Source: Meconema thalassinum (lineage: Eukaryota > Arthropoda > Insecta > Orthoptera > Tettigoniidae). Taken from it: a stretch of DNA of 64,000 nt. The notes under the pieces are model-generated. The model saw only the letters and a program-made list of their open reading frames with translations. It made no database searches and was not told where the DNA came from. The DNA is taken from positions 981,458,482 to 981,522,481 of the forward strand of contig OX336389.2 of assembly GCA_946902985.2 (NCBI GenBank), written 5' to 3'. How positions within the stretch are numbered: position 1 is the stretch's first letter; each line of letters begins with the position of its first letter. Shown piece after piece: positions 48,775 to 61,330 of this stretch. The position numbers and the translations under genes were made by a program.

Positions 48775-50878
48775 CTATACACTAAGATATTCAACTACAG
48801 AGTAAAAACAATGGCACTGCAGATAAGCTTTAAACATTCTATCAAAGATTTTTATTATTGGGGCAAGTTTTATATACTGGGGTAGTTTATTGTATAATTT
48901 AACTCCTGTGTGAAAAGTTCCTTTTTGATATATGCTCGTGAGTGTGTGTGAAATATGAATGTTTTGATTTTGACTTGTGTTATGCCTATGAACATCATTG
49001 TTTGTTTTAAGAAACACATCATTATTCATTAAATTCTATTTAAAAACATAATACTTTCAAAGATATATATTCAGGGCAGTGGGAGAATATTTAAATCTTT
49101 AAACAGAGGTCTACATGATGCTCTAGTGTTTAGATTTGCCATAATTCTAATCGTCCTCTTTTGTGTCCTAAACGTGCTTAGTACATCTGGTGACATACCC
49201 CAAAATATGACCCCATATCTTAAGTATGAATGGAAATAAGCAAAATAAGTATTTCTTAATGTGTGCATGCTAGTGCAGGTTTTCAAAATACGTAACGCAA
49301 AGCACATCGAGTTCAGTTTAATATTCAGTTATTGTATATGTTTATTACATTTCAAGTCATGTTGTATCCATAGTCCTAAAAACTTGGTTTCTGATTTATT
49401 TTCTATTTGATGACCATTTAATGTTATATTAGGCTTCGCAGGATTCCTATTCTGTATAGTGTGGACATTTAGACATACTGTTTTTTATAGTTTATTATGA
49501 GGCGATTATCTTATGACTATTTGGTTAACTCTCCTGTAACGGAGTCAGTAGACTGCTGTATGACCTGTTTAGTTTCACCTTTTATTACGAGTGTTGTATC
49601 GTCCGCAAACAAAATTTCCTTATGTGAATGAACGTTCTGTGTTATATCATTGATATATAGAAGAAAGAGTAGTGGGCCCAAAACCGATCCCTGGGTTACT
49701 CCAAATTAAATAATTCCCTCGTTGGACAATGTTTCATTAAGTAATTTGGTTCCATCATCCTTGTGTCTCAAGCTTACTATTTGTTTACGCCTTGTTAAGT
49801 AAGACTCTATCCATTTATTAGATAGACCTCTAATACCATATTGATTTAGTTTTGTAAGGAGGATTTTATGGTCAACATCAAATGCTTTCGATAAATCCAA
49901 GAATAGGCCAGTTACATGTTCCATATTGTCAATTAATTTCAGTATACTATTAATACATTCATAAATTGCTGTCTGTGTAGATTTTTCCTTTCTGAATCCA
50001 AGTTGTGAGTTTGATAATATTTTATTTTTTCTATAAAACTTATCAGTCTCTTATACATGATTCTTTCCACATTTTTTTGCAATACCAGTTGGTAAGGTAA
50101 TAGGACGATAGTTATCTAATTCATCTTTTGAACCGTTTTTGTGCACTGTAATTACTTTTGATAACTTCAAAATATCCGGGAAAGTTCCGGAGAGAATTGA
50201 ACTGTCTATTAAGTGTGTAAGTGGATTTATTATATGTTCTGCACATTTCTTTAAAATTGCATCGGGGATGCCATCAATGCCAGCACAGAATTTATTTTTT
50301 AGCTCTTTTATAACTTTTCTTACCTCTTCACTTGTGACATGATTTATACATAAAGAATCACTACATATATTTATTTTATTATTAGAGTTTAGTGTATTTA
50401 CCTGTGATTTATTTAATAATTTTTGCGGAATTTCCAGAAAATAGTCATTAAAAGTGTTTGCTATTTCCTCTGGATTATTAATCACTTTATTATTTCTGGT
50501 CGGTGTAATGTTCCTTTGTATTTTAGCAGATTTTCCAGTTTCTTTCTTTATCACGGACCACATAGCCCTGTTTTTATTAGATGATTGGGAGATAAAATTA
50601 TCCGTATGCATTTTCTTTGCTAGTCTTATTACCTTATTTAATATGCTAGTGTATTTTTTGTAGTATAAATTGAATTCAGGTGTTGTGTGGTATTGTTTAT
50701 ATATTTTGTGTAGAAATTTCTTTCTTTGACATGAATTTATAATCCCTGTTGTTATCCAATTGCTAGTTTTGTTATTTTGAACAGTTCTTTGTCTAAAGGG
50801 GAATGCTGTTTCAAAATAGTGTTTTAGGGTACTGTTAAATGCAATAAATTTATCATTTACATTTTCTAGTTTATACAT
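48775..50878 (-). pseudogene. CR1-like LINE ORF2: reverse transcriptase
   Basis: Read leftward from 50878: NKTSNWITTGIINSCQRKK, EIANTFNDYFLEIPQ, NKFCAGIDGIPDAILKKCAE and SKVITVHKNGSKDELDNYRP in one 275-codon frame. Then LFLDLSKAFDVDHKILLTKL at 49924-49706, FAYFHSYLRYGVIFWG (49307-49071) and GVKLYNKLPQYIK at the end. Several frame breaks separate the pieces. Confidence 0.88.
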
Positions 50879-51045
50879 TTCTGACCATGTTTCATTATTT
50901 AATAAGTCATTGAAATTTGTAACATTTGTTTCAGTGAATGACCTGCACTTTGATTTTACTCCATTATTATTATTATTGATTGTTTCGGGTACTTCAAAAC
51001 TCAGTATTTGTCCATGGTGGTCACTAAAACCCGGACAATAGACTT

Positions 51046-51760
51046 CTATTGAATGGTGATATTTATCTGTATTAAAAAAAATTGATCAGGAGTGGTTTTA
51101 CTAAATTTTGTTATTCTTGTTGGGGTGTTTACTGTAGGTTTCAGGCCATAGGAAATTAGTAACTGTGTTAATAATTCACAATTTCTATCATATTTTAAGA
51201 AATCCACATTTACATCCCCACAAATTATTATATCGAAATTTACTTTGCACATGTTATTGAGTAACAATTCTAATTTATCTATAAATAAAGAAAACTTTCC
51301 TGACGGAGAACGGTATACGCATAAAATTATTAACTTAAATTGCTGTATTTTACGGCAGAGAATTCAAAATTCTGTTCCATAATTAGATAATCATAAGCTG
51401 TTAACGGTTCATGATCTAAACTATTTCTTAAGAAGATACAAGTACCACCAAGGCTAATATTAGATCTAGAGTATTTACTAGCTTGTATAAACCCTGGGAA
51501 TTGAATTAATTCGAGTTGTTCCTCTTTCAGCCAATGTTCTGAAATACATAGTGCTGAGATGTCTTTAAGTTCATTTTTAAGCATTAGATTTCTGTAATCA
51601 ATTTTATTATAGAGAGACTGAACATCAAATCCGAAATACCATTGTTGGACCCAGTTAAATTTGACATCAAAAGATCTGAATACCAAACCTCACATTTGGC
51701 TTCTTTTACCAGTTTCCCTGCTTCCACTCTACAGATATTACTGTTGAACTATTCTTACCA
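51046..51760 (-). pseudogene. CR1-like LINE ORF2: endonuclease
   Basis: Pieces LYNKIDYRNLMLKNEL and CISEHWLKEEQLELIQFPGF (51686-51330), then IIICGDVNVDFLKYDRN and TVNTPTRITKFSKTTPDQF (51267-51046). These match APE-type endonuclease motifs (SEHWL, GDxN, TRxT). Broken by stops and frame shifts. Confidence 0.85.
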
Positions 51761-52036
51761 TTTGAATTTACAATTTTGCAGATTTCATCATTAAGATACT
51801 CTTTTCCTAACCTATTTAAGTGTAGGCCATGCCGAGTGTGGACTTCCTGTCTAATTTACTTACATCTATAATTTGGACATTTGTAAAACTCTTACAACTT
51901 TTATGAATTTTTCCATTTGTAGCCTCTATTTCTACATTTACACATGATTTGGGAATTAAGTCGTATCTCTGCGGAATGTTTACAATGATGACATTTGTGT
52001 TATGCATGGATGGCAATGTACCCTTTAAACCTTTGA

Positions 52037-52615
52037 TTACCTTTTACTCTCGTTTCTATAGACGTCGTTTGCTCCAGCGATGATTTCTGCATAGTCCTTT
52101 GAAGTAAGGGACGTACAATCTCCTACCATCCCGTTCGTGACCGCTGCAAATGGTGCTCCTGGCTTTACTGTCGAAGTGACCTCCATTTCTCCACTTCTCT
52201 CCAATACGCTTGCTGCTACATCTCGCCCGTGACTATCCGCAAATATCCGCATCTTCATGGATTTTATCTTTATCACTTTCTTCCTTTCTTCTTGAATAAA
52301 GTCATCATTTTCTTCGACGGGCGCTCCAAATGAATTTGAGACGGGAATTTCAGTTACACGTACCGGTACTCCATTTTTATGCCTAGGCATATTCAATCTT
52401 ACCTTACCAGCAACCACTGTCGTCCAAGTTTCCTTGCTTTCCTCTCTGTTTCCTTTTAATTTATTCAACTCTTTCATTAACTTAGTAATATCTTCCTTTA
52501 GCAGCTTTATAATTTCATATTTTGAGGACAGTTCGTTTCTCAGGTTATGACATTCGCATGACGGTACCGGTAGGCCTACATTACGACAGTCGGTTTCACT
52601 TTTCTCTTCGCTCAA
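52037..52615 (-). CDS. CR1-like LINE ORF1 (coiled coil plus SGNH-esterase start)
   Basis: 192 codons from MSEEKSETDC. A charged helical segment at about 30-60 (KYEIIKLLKEDITKLMKELN) is likely a coiled coil. Then comes RIFADSHGRDVAASVLE, the first block of an SGNH/GDSL esterase, and IIAGANDVYR, resembling its GxND block. Esterase-type ORF1 proteins are known in CR1-group LINEs. The frame ends early; esterase-like coding continues weakly toward 51816, so a frame shift is likely. Confidence 0.8.
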   Translation of the reverse strand: MSEEKSETDCRNVGLPVPSCECHNLRNELSSKYEIIKLLKEDITKLMKELNKLKGNREESKETWTTVVAGKVRLNMPRHKNGVPVRVTEIPVSNSFGAPVEENDDFIQEERKKVIKIKSMKMRIFADSHGRDVAASVLERSGEMEVTSTVKPGAPFAAVTNGMVGDCTSLTSKDYAEIIAGANDVYRNESKR

Positions 52616-53150
52616 TTTTACCTGTGATCTTGTGATGATTTTATTTGCATTTTTTTACTTTTATTTTGCACGACGAGCTTAAATCCGTAATGGTTACACT
52701 ACCTGACGAGACGCTAACACTGTTTACTGTCGACATACTAGAGATCTAAGTTGGCCTTGATATTTACACCAAATTACACTAAATTTATTCTAATTATTAC
52801 TACCTAAATGAATTAATCTAATTACCTACCAATAAAGAAGAATGTGAAATACGTATATCTTCCAATCGGGTGAAAACTCGTAAAAGCACCACTACTCTAT
52901 TTGGTTCAAACAGTGATTGAAGAAGTCACCGAATATTTAGATACACGTTCCCACAATTTAGTTAAGTTTATTAAATTATCAATAAGAATTTCTAAATACT
53001 ATCAATATTCCATATTTCACTTGACCTAAGAAAGTAACTTTATAGATTTTAGACCTCTGTTATAATATTTTACCACTTTTATCAAATATTTACCCCAGCT
53101 GCTATTTCACTACACTTTCACTCAGTTCAACGACAGATGTGCTCGCAGCA
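52616..53150 (-). other. 5' UTR of the CR1-like LINE
   Basis: AT-rich, non-coding on both strands. The boundary with LINE B near 53150 is approximate: no duplication could be fixed. Confidence 0.5.
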
Positions 53151-53300
53151 ACACCTCAAAAGTTTGCGGCTTGCGTGTGTGTGTGATCCGTTGGAGTGTA
53201 CTTTTTGTTTTGTGTTTCGTTTTTGCTTGGTGTTGGTGTTTTGTGCAATTGTATTATAGGGCTGTTAATAAGTCTTATATACTAGTTGCGTGAGGTCGCG

Positions 53301-54692
53301 ATGTCGGCTCAGAGTGATGGGACGTTAATGGGTCAACCGCCAGACAGTGAAGGGAACGTTGTCGTGGATGGTATTATACCTATGGAGGATATGTCAATAG
53401 TTCATGAGCAACCGATTATTTCAACCCCGGAGACAACGAAACCAATGATGGGATCCTCAACTGACCCATTACGAACCCCGGCCACGGACTATCGTTATCC
53501 TAGTCATCATACTGGTCCATATATTATTTTTGTGCAGGGGGGAAGGGGCTCAGGCGATCGGAAATTTACATCCGATGGCCTTGGGTTGGCTTTTCTATGA
53601 AAGAAAAATCCCGGGCATACGAGAACTTCAGAAAAAGGGACGAAATAGAGTACAAATACAATTCACAAATTATCGAGATGCAAATACGTTTTTGGAAAAT
53701 CCGATACTACGTGAGAGGAATTTGATAGCTTTTATCCCCTCCTTTAATGTCCAACGGGTTGGACTCATGCAAGGGGTTGACACTTCGATTACGAATGAGG
53801 AACTACTCAAGTATATAGAGGCCCCAGTCCCCATTTTACGGGTACAGCGCTTCTTTCGAAACAAAACTGTTGATGGCCAAACGGAACGCATAGCTACGGG
53901 GACTGTGATTTTTTTTTTTTTTTTGAGATTCAGAACTTACCATCTTATGATAGCCTTTTTAATGTCATGTTAGAAGTTAATTTGTATATTTTCTCGCCTC
54001 TACGATGCACCAAGTGTCAAAGATACGGACATGTGCAGTTACATTGCCGGGCTCGAACCCCTCGCTGTGGCAATTGTGCCGCTGATTACCTCACCTCGGG
54101 ATGTAAGGAAGTTTTATCTAAATGTGCCAATTGTGCAGAGAATCACCCGGCAGGTGCCATTCGTTGCGAAATTCATCAACAGCAAGTTGAAATTAAACGA
54201 CGGATGTGTGTGGAAAATAAATCGTATAATGAGATCATGAAAAGTCAAATGGGTCCCACATTCAATCCCTTAACTTTACCCCAACAATTTCCGCCGTTAA
54301 GTTCAGCTCCAAGTGTCAGGCAGGCTGAGCCGGCCCGAAAGCGCAAGTCTACGGAAATCGTTCATTCGGCCTCCAAAGTGGTACAACCTCTGGGATATGA
54401 TAGGAGTGCTTATTGCCAGCTTTTTAACCAATCGAGATTGGAAAAGGCCCCACCGGTCTTCTCAGGCAAGACGTCGGAAACACGTAATCTACACAGTCCC
54501 GGGCCTGGTTCAGAGTCGCCTGGATCGGAGCCAACAAAAATTATTTTGGCAGAGTTTACTAAACTTACGGATTTGTTAGGGCATAATGCGCAATGGGCGC
54601 ATTGCGTTAAAAATTTGTTAGATAGGGTATTACTTTTGCTACCCCCGTTGGAAAAATCAACAAAGCATGACAACCCGACCTTGAGTCACTAG
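53301..54692 (+). pseudogene. LINE B ORF1 (Gag-like, CCHC knuckles)
   Basis: Starts MSAQSDGTLMGQPPDSEG; HHTGPYIIFVQGG at 53512-53540 matches copies A and C. The frame shifts at a G6 run (53537-53542) and again at a T16 run (53909-53924). The last part (53967-54692) has knuckles CTKCQRYGHVQLHC (CX2CX4HX4C), CGNCAADY and CANCAENHPAGAIRC, then LTLPQQFPPL. Both shifts are in homopolymers, so the real gene may be intact. Confidence 0.85.
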
Positions 54693-54727
54693 TTAAACTT
54701 ATTTTCTCAATCCGTTTTTGAAGAGAC

Positions 54728-55012
54728 GTGTGGTTCCTCGAATGGAATTGCAGGAGTATAGTCAACAAGCGGCATGAATTACTTAAATTAATCGATGACT
54801 TCCATCCGGATGTTATTTTTTTACAAGAAACTTGGCTATCGCCCCAATATCGTTTTACGATCCCAATGTATAATGTCGTTAGAGAGGATGGTCCAGGTTA
54901 TGGCGGTATAAGCACCCTTATTCAAAATGATACCCCTTTTTCAGTGATCCCCATTTCTTACCTTCTACCACGTAGTTTTCATCAGTGTTTTCGGATCGGC
55001 AATACTATTTTT
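54728..55012 (+). pseudogene. LINE B ORF2, endonuclease N-terminal part
   Basis: Starts with LEWNCRSIVNKRHELLKLID and has PDVIFLQETWLS, the EN asparagine and glutamate motifs. Broken at about 55012, after FRIGNTIF, by the repeat-rich insertion. Confidence 0.88.
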
Positions 55013-55229
55013 AGCCTACTTTTCATATTTTGCAAAAATGAGGAAAAAGTAGACTTATGAGATCGGGCAAATGTGTGTCTGTCTGTCTGTCTGTCTGTCT
55101 GTACTTCTGTCTGTCTGGCTGGCTGTGTGTGTGTCCCCCCTATCAACTCCTAAACGGCTGCAGCAATCGAAACAAAATTTGGTAGGAGTAAAGATCTATA
55201 CCTGAATATCTCACGGCCATATTTGAAAA

Positions 55230-56300
55230 TGATGTCAGTGCTACCAACTGCTGAAAAATCGCAATTGAAATTTGAGCTCCATGTTGGATATCTTGGAAGG
55301 TATGAATGGGAGCTATTTCAAAATTGGCACGCGTATAGATAATAATATTGCAGATTAATTTCCAGGAGGCCAAACATGGCAGTGTTGCCAAAATGATTAT
55401 AAGGCTGCTGATAAGTCCAAATTTTAAATGCATATAACTTCTACACTCTCAATTGGATTTCAACCAACCTTCGTATGTGCTATGTGTACATGAACAGTTA
55501 TAACTGAGCGTATTCTTAAGAGCCACAAGGGCTGCCAACTGTTAATAAATGCTCTCAATGTTTTTTTTATCCCAATACCCATATATTACAAAGTATGCAA
55601 GCCGACAGCTTTAAACTATGCACACGTATAGTACCTGACATTCTATATTAATGTGGAGTAACTTATATTCGTCAGTGCTACCAACATGATTTTAAGCCTG
55701 CTGAGAGGTCCAAATTTAAATACATGTAACTTCTATACTATCATTTGGATTTCAACCAAATTTCGTGCGTGCTATGTGTACCATAACAGATATGACTATG
55801 CCGATACTTAAGAGTAACCAGGGCTGCCAACTGTTAATAAATACAGTCTCTATTTTTATTACCCTAATATCAATATATCAGAAAGTATGCAAGCCAATAG
55901 CTCTAAACTTTGCACACGTATAGTACCTGGCATTCTAGATTAATTTGGAGTAACTAATATACGTCAGTGCTGCCAACATATTTCTAAGCCTGCTAATAGG
56001 TCCAATTTTAAAATACATGTAACTTCTATACTAACTAATGGATTTCATTCAAAATTGACACAACAATAGATCATATTATTTCAGATTATATCTGACCAAT
56101 ACATGTATGTCATTGTTGCCAACATGATTTTACGAGCGCTGTTAGATCCAATGTTTAACTGCATGTAACGTCCATGCTATCCATTGGACTTCAACCAAAT
56201 TTTGTATTCTGTACCTTAAGAGATGGAACTAAGAATATATTCAGTCACCAGGGCTGCCAACTGTAGTTCTCTATAAGGCTACATTAAGCCAGGTATACAG
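55230..56300 (+). repeat. Degenerate tandem repeats, about 295-bp higher-order period
   Basis: gggctgccaactgttaataa recurs at 55528 and 55826. gtcagtgctaccaacatgat at 55671 recurs as gtcagtgctgccaacatatt at about 55966 and gtcattgttgccaacatgat at about 56108. An internal sub-period near 147 bp is suggested by shared gctnccaa cores. Confidence 0.7.
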
Positions 56301-56370
56301 TATTTCGAACTAATTAGAAATGTCGATATTACCAACTTAATTGCGTCATTATTCTAGATAGATCCATATA

Positions 56371-57836
56371 CACACATCAAAAAAAAGTTTTGCATCACCT
56401 CGGTTCCCAGATCTCCGGCATATAGACGTTGACTGTGTATATTGTATCAAAGATACAGTCCCTTTGACTGTTCATAGATGTCACTAAAACTGCTCAAAGA
56501 TGTAAACAACCATGCATGAGCAGGGCCTATTAGACGGAGGGGGTACGACAGCCGATCAGTTCCAGTCATTCCACCAGGACGAAGGTACGCTGCTCATGTT
56601 GTCTGTAGTTCTACCATGCCTAGAAGGTCAATACCGCAGTTCGATCGCGTCCGCATTGTTACTTTGTGTCAAGAAGGGCTCTCAACAAGGGAAGTTTCCA
56701 GGCGTCTCAGAGTGAACCAAAGCGATGTTGTTCGGACATGGAGGAGGTACAGAGATACAGGAACTGTCGATGACAGGCCTCGCTCAGGCCGCCCAAGGGC
56801 TACTACTGTAGTGGATGACCGCTACTTACGGATTGCCGCTCGGAGGAACCCTGACAGCAATGCCACCATGTTGAATAATGCATTTCGTTCAGCCACAGGA
56901 CGTCGTGTTTCAACTCAAACTGTGCGCAATAGGCTGCATGATGCGCAACTTCACTCCCGACGTCCATGGCGAGGTCCAGCTTTGCAACCCCGACACCATG
57001 CAGCGCGGTACAGATGGGCCCAACAACATGCTGAATGGACCCCAAAGAATTGGCATCACGTTCTCTTCACCGATGAGTGTCGCATATGCCTTCAACCAGA
57101 CAATCGTCGGAGACGTGTTTGAAGGCACCCTGGTCAGGCTGAACGTCTTAGACACACTGTCCAGCGAGTGCAGCAAGGTGGTGGTTCCCTGATGTTTTGG
57201 GGTGGCATTATGTGGGGCCGACGTACGCCACTGGTGGTCATGGAAGGCTCCGAAACGGCTTTACGATACCTGAATGACATCCTCCGACCCATAGTGCACC
57301 CATATCGGCAGAATATTGGAGAGGCATTTGTCTTCATGGACGACAATTCTCGACCTCATCGTGCACATCTTGTGAATGCGTTCCTTCAAGATAACGACAT
57401 CGCTCGACTACAGTGGCCAGCATGTTCGCCAGACATGAACCCTATCGAACATGCCTGGGATATGTTGAAAAGGGCTGTTTATGGACGTCTTGACCCGCCA
57501 ACCACTCTGAGAGATTTACGCCGAATTGTCGTTGAGGAGTGGGACAATGTGGACCAACAGTGTCTTGATGAACTTGTGGATAGTATGCCACGACGAATAC
57601 AGGCATGCATCAATGCAAGAGGACGTGCTACTGGGTATTAGAGGTAGTGGTGTGTACTGCAATCTGGACCACAAATGCTGAAAGTCTAGCTGTATGATGG
57701 TACAACATGCAATGTGTGGGTCTCATGAGCAATAAAACGAGCTGAAATGTTGTTTGTGTTGATCTCTATTCCCTTTGTATTTAAAGGTTCCGGAACTCTT
57801 GGAACCGAGGTGATGCAAAACTTTTTTTGATGTGTG
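56371..57836 (+). mobile_element. Tc1-family (DD34E) DNA transposon, nearly intact
   Basis: TA duplication (56369-56370, 57837-57838) and inverted ends cacacatcaaaaaaaagttt and their complement, extending through tgcatcacctcggttcc (over 30 bp, one gap in the A run). Length 1466 bp, typical of a whole Tc1 element with one transposase gene. It is the innermost insertion of the nest. Confidence 0.97.
56616..57641 (+). pseudogene. Tc1 transposase with one nonsense codon
   Basis: 342 codons from MPRRSIPQFDRVRIVTLCQE to GRATGY in one frame, broken only by TGA at 57120-57122; related proteins have Trp (TGG) after RRRRV at this position. N-terminus: paired-like helix-turn-helix (GLSTREVSRRLRVNQSDVVR) and GRPRAT. 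Catalytic residues: FTDE, then FMDDN, then NPIEHAWD, with 34 residues between the second Asp and the Glu (DD34E). MFWGGIMWG lies between. A cut-and-paste transposase inactive only by this codon. Confidence 0.93.
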
Positions 57837-57908
57837 TAGATTAATCATTGGCATGAATATTAAATTTTAAGAAAAGTTGGCTCTTTAGTTCGTCACGGAA
57901 CTTCTTGT

Positions 57909-58683
57909 TAGTAATTTATATTGCCCTCCCCAAGTTCAGGGATTGCAACGCCAATGGTTGATGTATTTCAAATATATTGCACAATTTCCTAAACATATTG
58001 TTCTCGGGGATTTTAATGCCCACCGTGGACTCTGGGGCAGTGAGCGTGTCAACCCTAAAGGTCGCCATATTGTACATGCACTTCAAACTTATGCTTTGAA
58101 TATTCTTAATGATGGGTCGCCTACGCGCATAACACCACCGGGACGTCCAAAGAGTGCGGTAGATTTGACTATTACAACAGCGGATATTGCCCATCAATTG
58201 GAATGGCGAACAATTGGGGACACTCATCAGAGCGGTCATTTTCCGATTCGTATATATTATACGAAACCGGGTGAGAAGCTTGAGCGTCCATGTCATTTTA
58301 CCATCTAAAGGAATTTACGGCATTTCGACTATGATATTTTTCAACACTTTATAAGTGATGGATTGGGGACTTCGCGAACACCTCCGTATCAACGGTATTA
58401 TTCTTTATTACAGCTGATACAACGCTTTCTTGATTGTTATCACCCCCCAGCGTGCAATATCATCGTATTCGTTACAGCATCAGGGTGCGGTCCATTGGTG
58501 GGACGCTGAGTGTGCATTGCTTGTTCGTCGGAGAAAGGCATGTTTAAAACGATATCGTGTTCATGGGACTGTTGATAATTATCCACGTTACAAAAGTCTC
58601 ACTGTCCAGCTTCAGAAGACATTTAATGAAAAAGACGGATGGCATGACAAACTTATATTAGTACATTCAATTCCCATACTTCT
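57909..58683 (+). pseudogene. LINE B ORF2, endonuclease C-terminal part and linker
   Basis: SNLYCPPQVQGLQRQW, VLGDFNAHRGLWGSE and HQSGHFPIRI match the endonuclease GDFNAH and SxH motifs (Gly where copy A has Asp in SDH). A TAA at 58306-58308 and a shift at the C6 run (58443-58448) break the frame before GAVHWWDAECALLVRRRK. Confidence 0.85.
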
Positions 58684-60302
58684 TTGAGCACCTTATGGAC
58701 TTTGATAAAACAATTATCGAATACTCGTCGTACTCGTCCTAGTACGGGACTCACGCAGACAGGTTTTCAAATGTTTTATCATTCCCTCACGCCTGATTCA
58801 GTTTCCGGACACGCATTTGTACCACCTTATTTGACTTCGGATAAGTTTCAGGTTTTACAACAACCAATCACGCGCAATGATATCTCGACTGCGTTGCGTC
58901 ACACTAAACCCACGAGTCCGGGTAAGGATTACATTACTTATGGGATGGTGGCCCATTTCCCTGACCCAGCACTGACGATCTTGATTGCGCTTTACAATAC
59001 GGTGCTGACAACTGGTACGTATCCCGCGGAATGGAATAATTTTGAAATTCTGCCGATATTAAAACCAATGCAAGATGCCAGAGATCCCCTAAGCTACCGT
59101 GGCATCAATCTTGGTTCGTGTCTAAGAAAATTATTTCAAAAAAATTTATTACGTAGATTGCAATGGTGTTTGGAGTACTATATTTTTTTTTTCGAGGTCA
59201 CAATTTGCATTCCGTAAACGGCTAGGCACAATCGACGCTCTTACGATTTTTTGACGGATATCTTATTAGCGAAAGCCCGCAAACAACACACGGTTGCAGT
59301 ATGTGTGGATATTCAGGGGGCCTATGATGCGGTGGACCCAGTCATATTACAACATCGACTAGGGGAGATGCGTTCCCCATTACCTTTCATATGTTTAATT
59401 CGGAATTTTTACACCATCTTCGACTATTTCTACACACCCCAACTGGTGTACTTGATAACCGTCAGACTTCTCGTGGATTGCCTCAAGGTGATATTTTAAG
59501 CGGCATTCTTTTTTCAATTTATACTCAGGCATTAGAATCGGTCATTCTTCCTTATGCACGAATCATTCAATTCGCAGATGATTTTCTTTTTTATTGTTCG
59601 CGTGATACTATCCAGCTTTGTCGTCAGGATATATATGATGCATTGACTGCTGCTCATACATGGTCCCATAATCACGGTTTTGACACTTCACCGAGAAAAA
59701 ATTCTGCTATAATTATTAATCATCAAAGGCAGGTTGATCGCACTCCTATTTTATTTAGACAGGGAGCCATAGAGGTGGTTCGCAGCATCCAATATTTGGG
59801 ATTACATATTGATGACCAATTACTGTGGTCGCGCCAGGTTCAAACACTCACTGTTCAAATTGAAAAAAGACTACACGTTCTCCGAGCGCTAGCACGCCGG
59901 GGTTGGGGGGCAGATCCTCATTTATTACTTACGGTCTATAAGAATATTATTCGTTCCCAGATGGATTATGGTTGCTTTTTCCACGATATGATGGCGAGTA
60001 GTCGGTTGGTCACATTCGACAGGTTGCAGTATAGGGCTTTACGTATTATTTTGGGGGCGCTTTCGTCCAGTCCCACTTGTGCATTACTAGTTGAATCTGG
60101 GGAATTACCTTTACACTTACGACGGAGATTTTTGGCCACTAAGTACCTGGTTTCTAAAATGTCATTGTCGGCGTCACCGATTATCAGTAAAGTACAGCTG
60201 CTTGTGAAGTATTATGCGCAAAATCGCTTCGCACGTCCTCGTAAGCCGACTCTGGTATTGGCATATGAAATCTTGCAACCATTTCGGTCAGATCTACTGT
60301 AA
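58684..60302 (+). pseudogene. LINE B ORF2, reverse transcriptase
   Basis: SPGKDYITYGMV, YRGINLGSCLRKLFQ, VCVDIQGAYDAVDP, GLPQGDILSGILFSIY and catalytic FADD (near 59575) are all present, then the thumb (IQYLGLHIDDQLLWS). Frames shift at a T10 run (59183-59192), a T6 run (59247-59252) and near 59400. Confidence 0.9.
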
Positions 60303-61330
60303 GCGCTCAAACCTTTACCATACACGGTTTCATATAGGGTCCTACAATCCCAGCCAAATATATTGCACACTTCCTTACCGGCGCTATTCCGGATGTATCA
60401 GCGTTTTCCGCAAGTAATTTCACGATGTTTTCGGGATATTGTCAATTGCTATTCCCGTTATACTATGTTTTATACAGATGGCTCAAGAATGTTGTCACCA
60501 GATGGAGTGGGGGCGGCTTTTTATGCTCCGGATCGACAGATTATACGCACATATAGTTTGCAAAAATATATAACGATTTTTACAGCTGAAGTATTTGCCA
60601 TTCGCCAAACCTGTCAGTATATACGTACACACAGAGTTTCCCCGGCAATGATTTGCACGGATTCAATGAGTGTCATCCAGGCTTTATCAAATCCGAGAAG
60701 CTCTGATAATTGGTATGTGTATCAAGTTGCGCAAATGTTGTATGATTTTCAGACCATGGCACAGGAGGTAGTGCTCACTTGGATCCCGGGGCATTCGGGT
60801 ATCCCAGGAAACGAGGATGTTGACCGCATGGCAAAGTGGGCAGCTCAGGGATATGGAGTAGTTTATAATATCGCTGCACCTTTTACGTACTTTCTGCCTG
60901 CTATTTATTCCCAGCTCCTCAATGAATGGCAAACTGAATGGTCGAATATCGCGCCAATTAAGGCTCGTAATTATTTTCTGGTACAACCCACTGTCCGAAC
61001 AACACCGTGGTTCTGGGTAGGCAGATATACGAGACGGCACAGTATTACTATAATACGTTTGCGCTTTCAGCATGCTCTGACGCCGGTGTATATGGCACGC
61101 ATGAACCTTCGCGAGGATGCTAGATGTGTGTGTGGTCGAATGAGGGGTACACTTAACCATCTTATGTTCAGTGTGATGTTTTCAATGAACCGCGCATAGT
61201 GATGCTCAGGAAGATAAGACCTTTAGGTTATACGTTGCCCTTAAATATGACCACTATTTTGCATAATCCTGTAATTCCATTGGTCGAGGCCATAATGGAG
61301 TATTTGGACCATTTCCCTTTTACATTATAA
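60303..61330 (+). pseudogene. LINE B ORF2, RNase H and C-terminal zinc knuckle
   Basis: FYTDGSRMLSPDGVGAAFY, FTAEVFAIRQTCQYI, ICTDSMSVIQAL and TWIPGHSGIPGNEDVD give the RNase H D-E-D-D set. The C-terminus has CVCGRMRGTLNHLMF, the usual CCHC-like end of I-group ORF2; one shift at about 61170 hides its last Cys. Confidence 0.9.

Larger units (their letters stand above)
55013..57908. mobile_element. Repeat-rich insertion of unknown type in LINE B
   Basis: LINE B reads GNTIF up to 55012 and resumes VSNLYCPP at 57909, so the DNA between is an insertion. It starts with a (GTCT)n block (about 55076-55130) and cctaaacggctgcagcaatc, then degenerate tandem repeats to about 56300, then the Tc1, then about 70 bp ending in the small hairpin gttcgtcacggaac. 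No TIRs, TSD or coding are seen. Non-autonomous; class not assigned. Confidence 0.7.

Noticed and set aside
48775..49307. Separate host gene for the KLYNKLP protein
   Set aside because: It is the RT C-terminus of a LINE, repeated at 33991-34239 with the same 3' tail.
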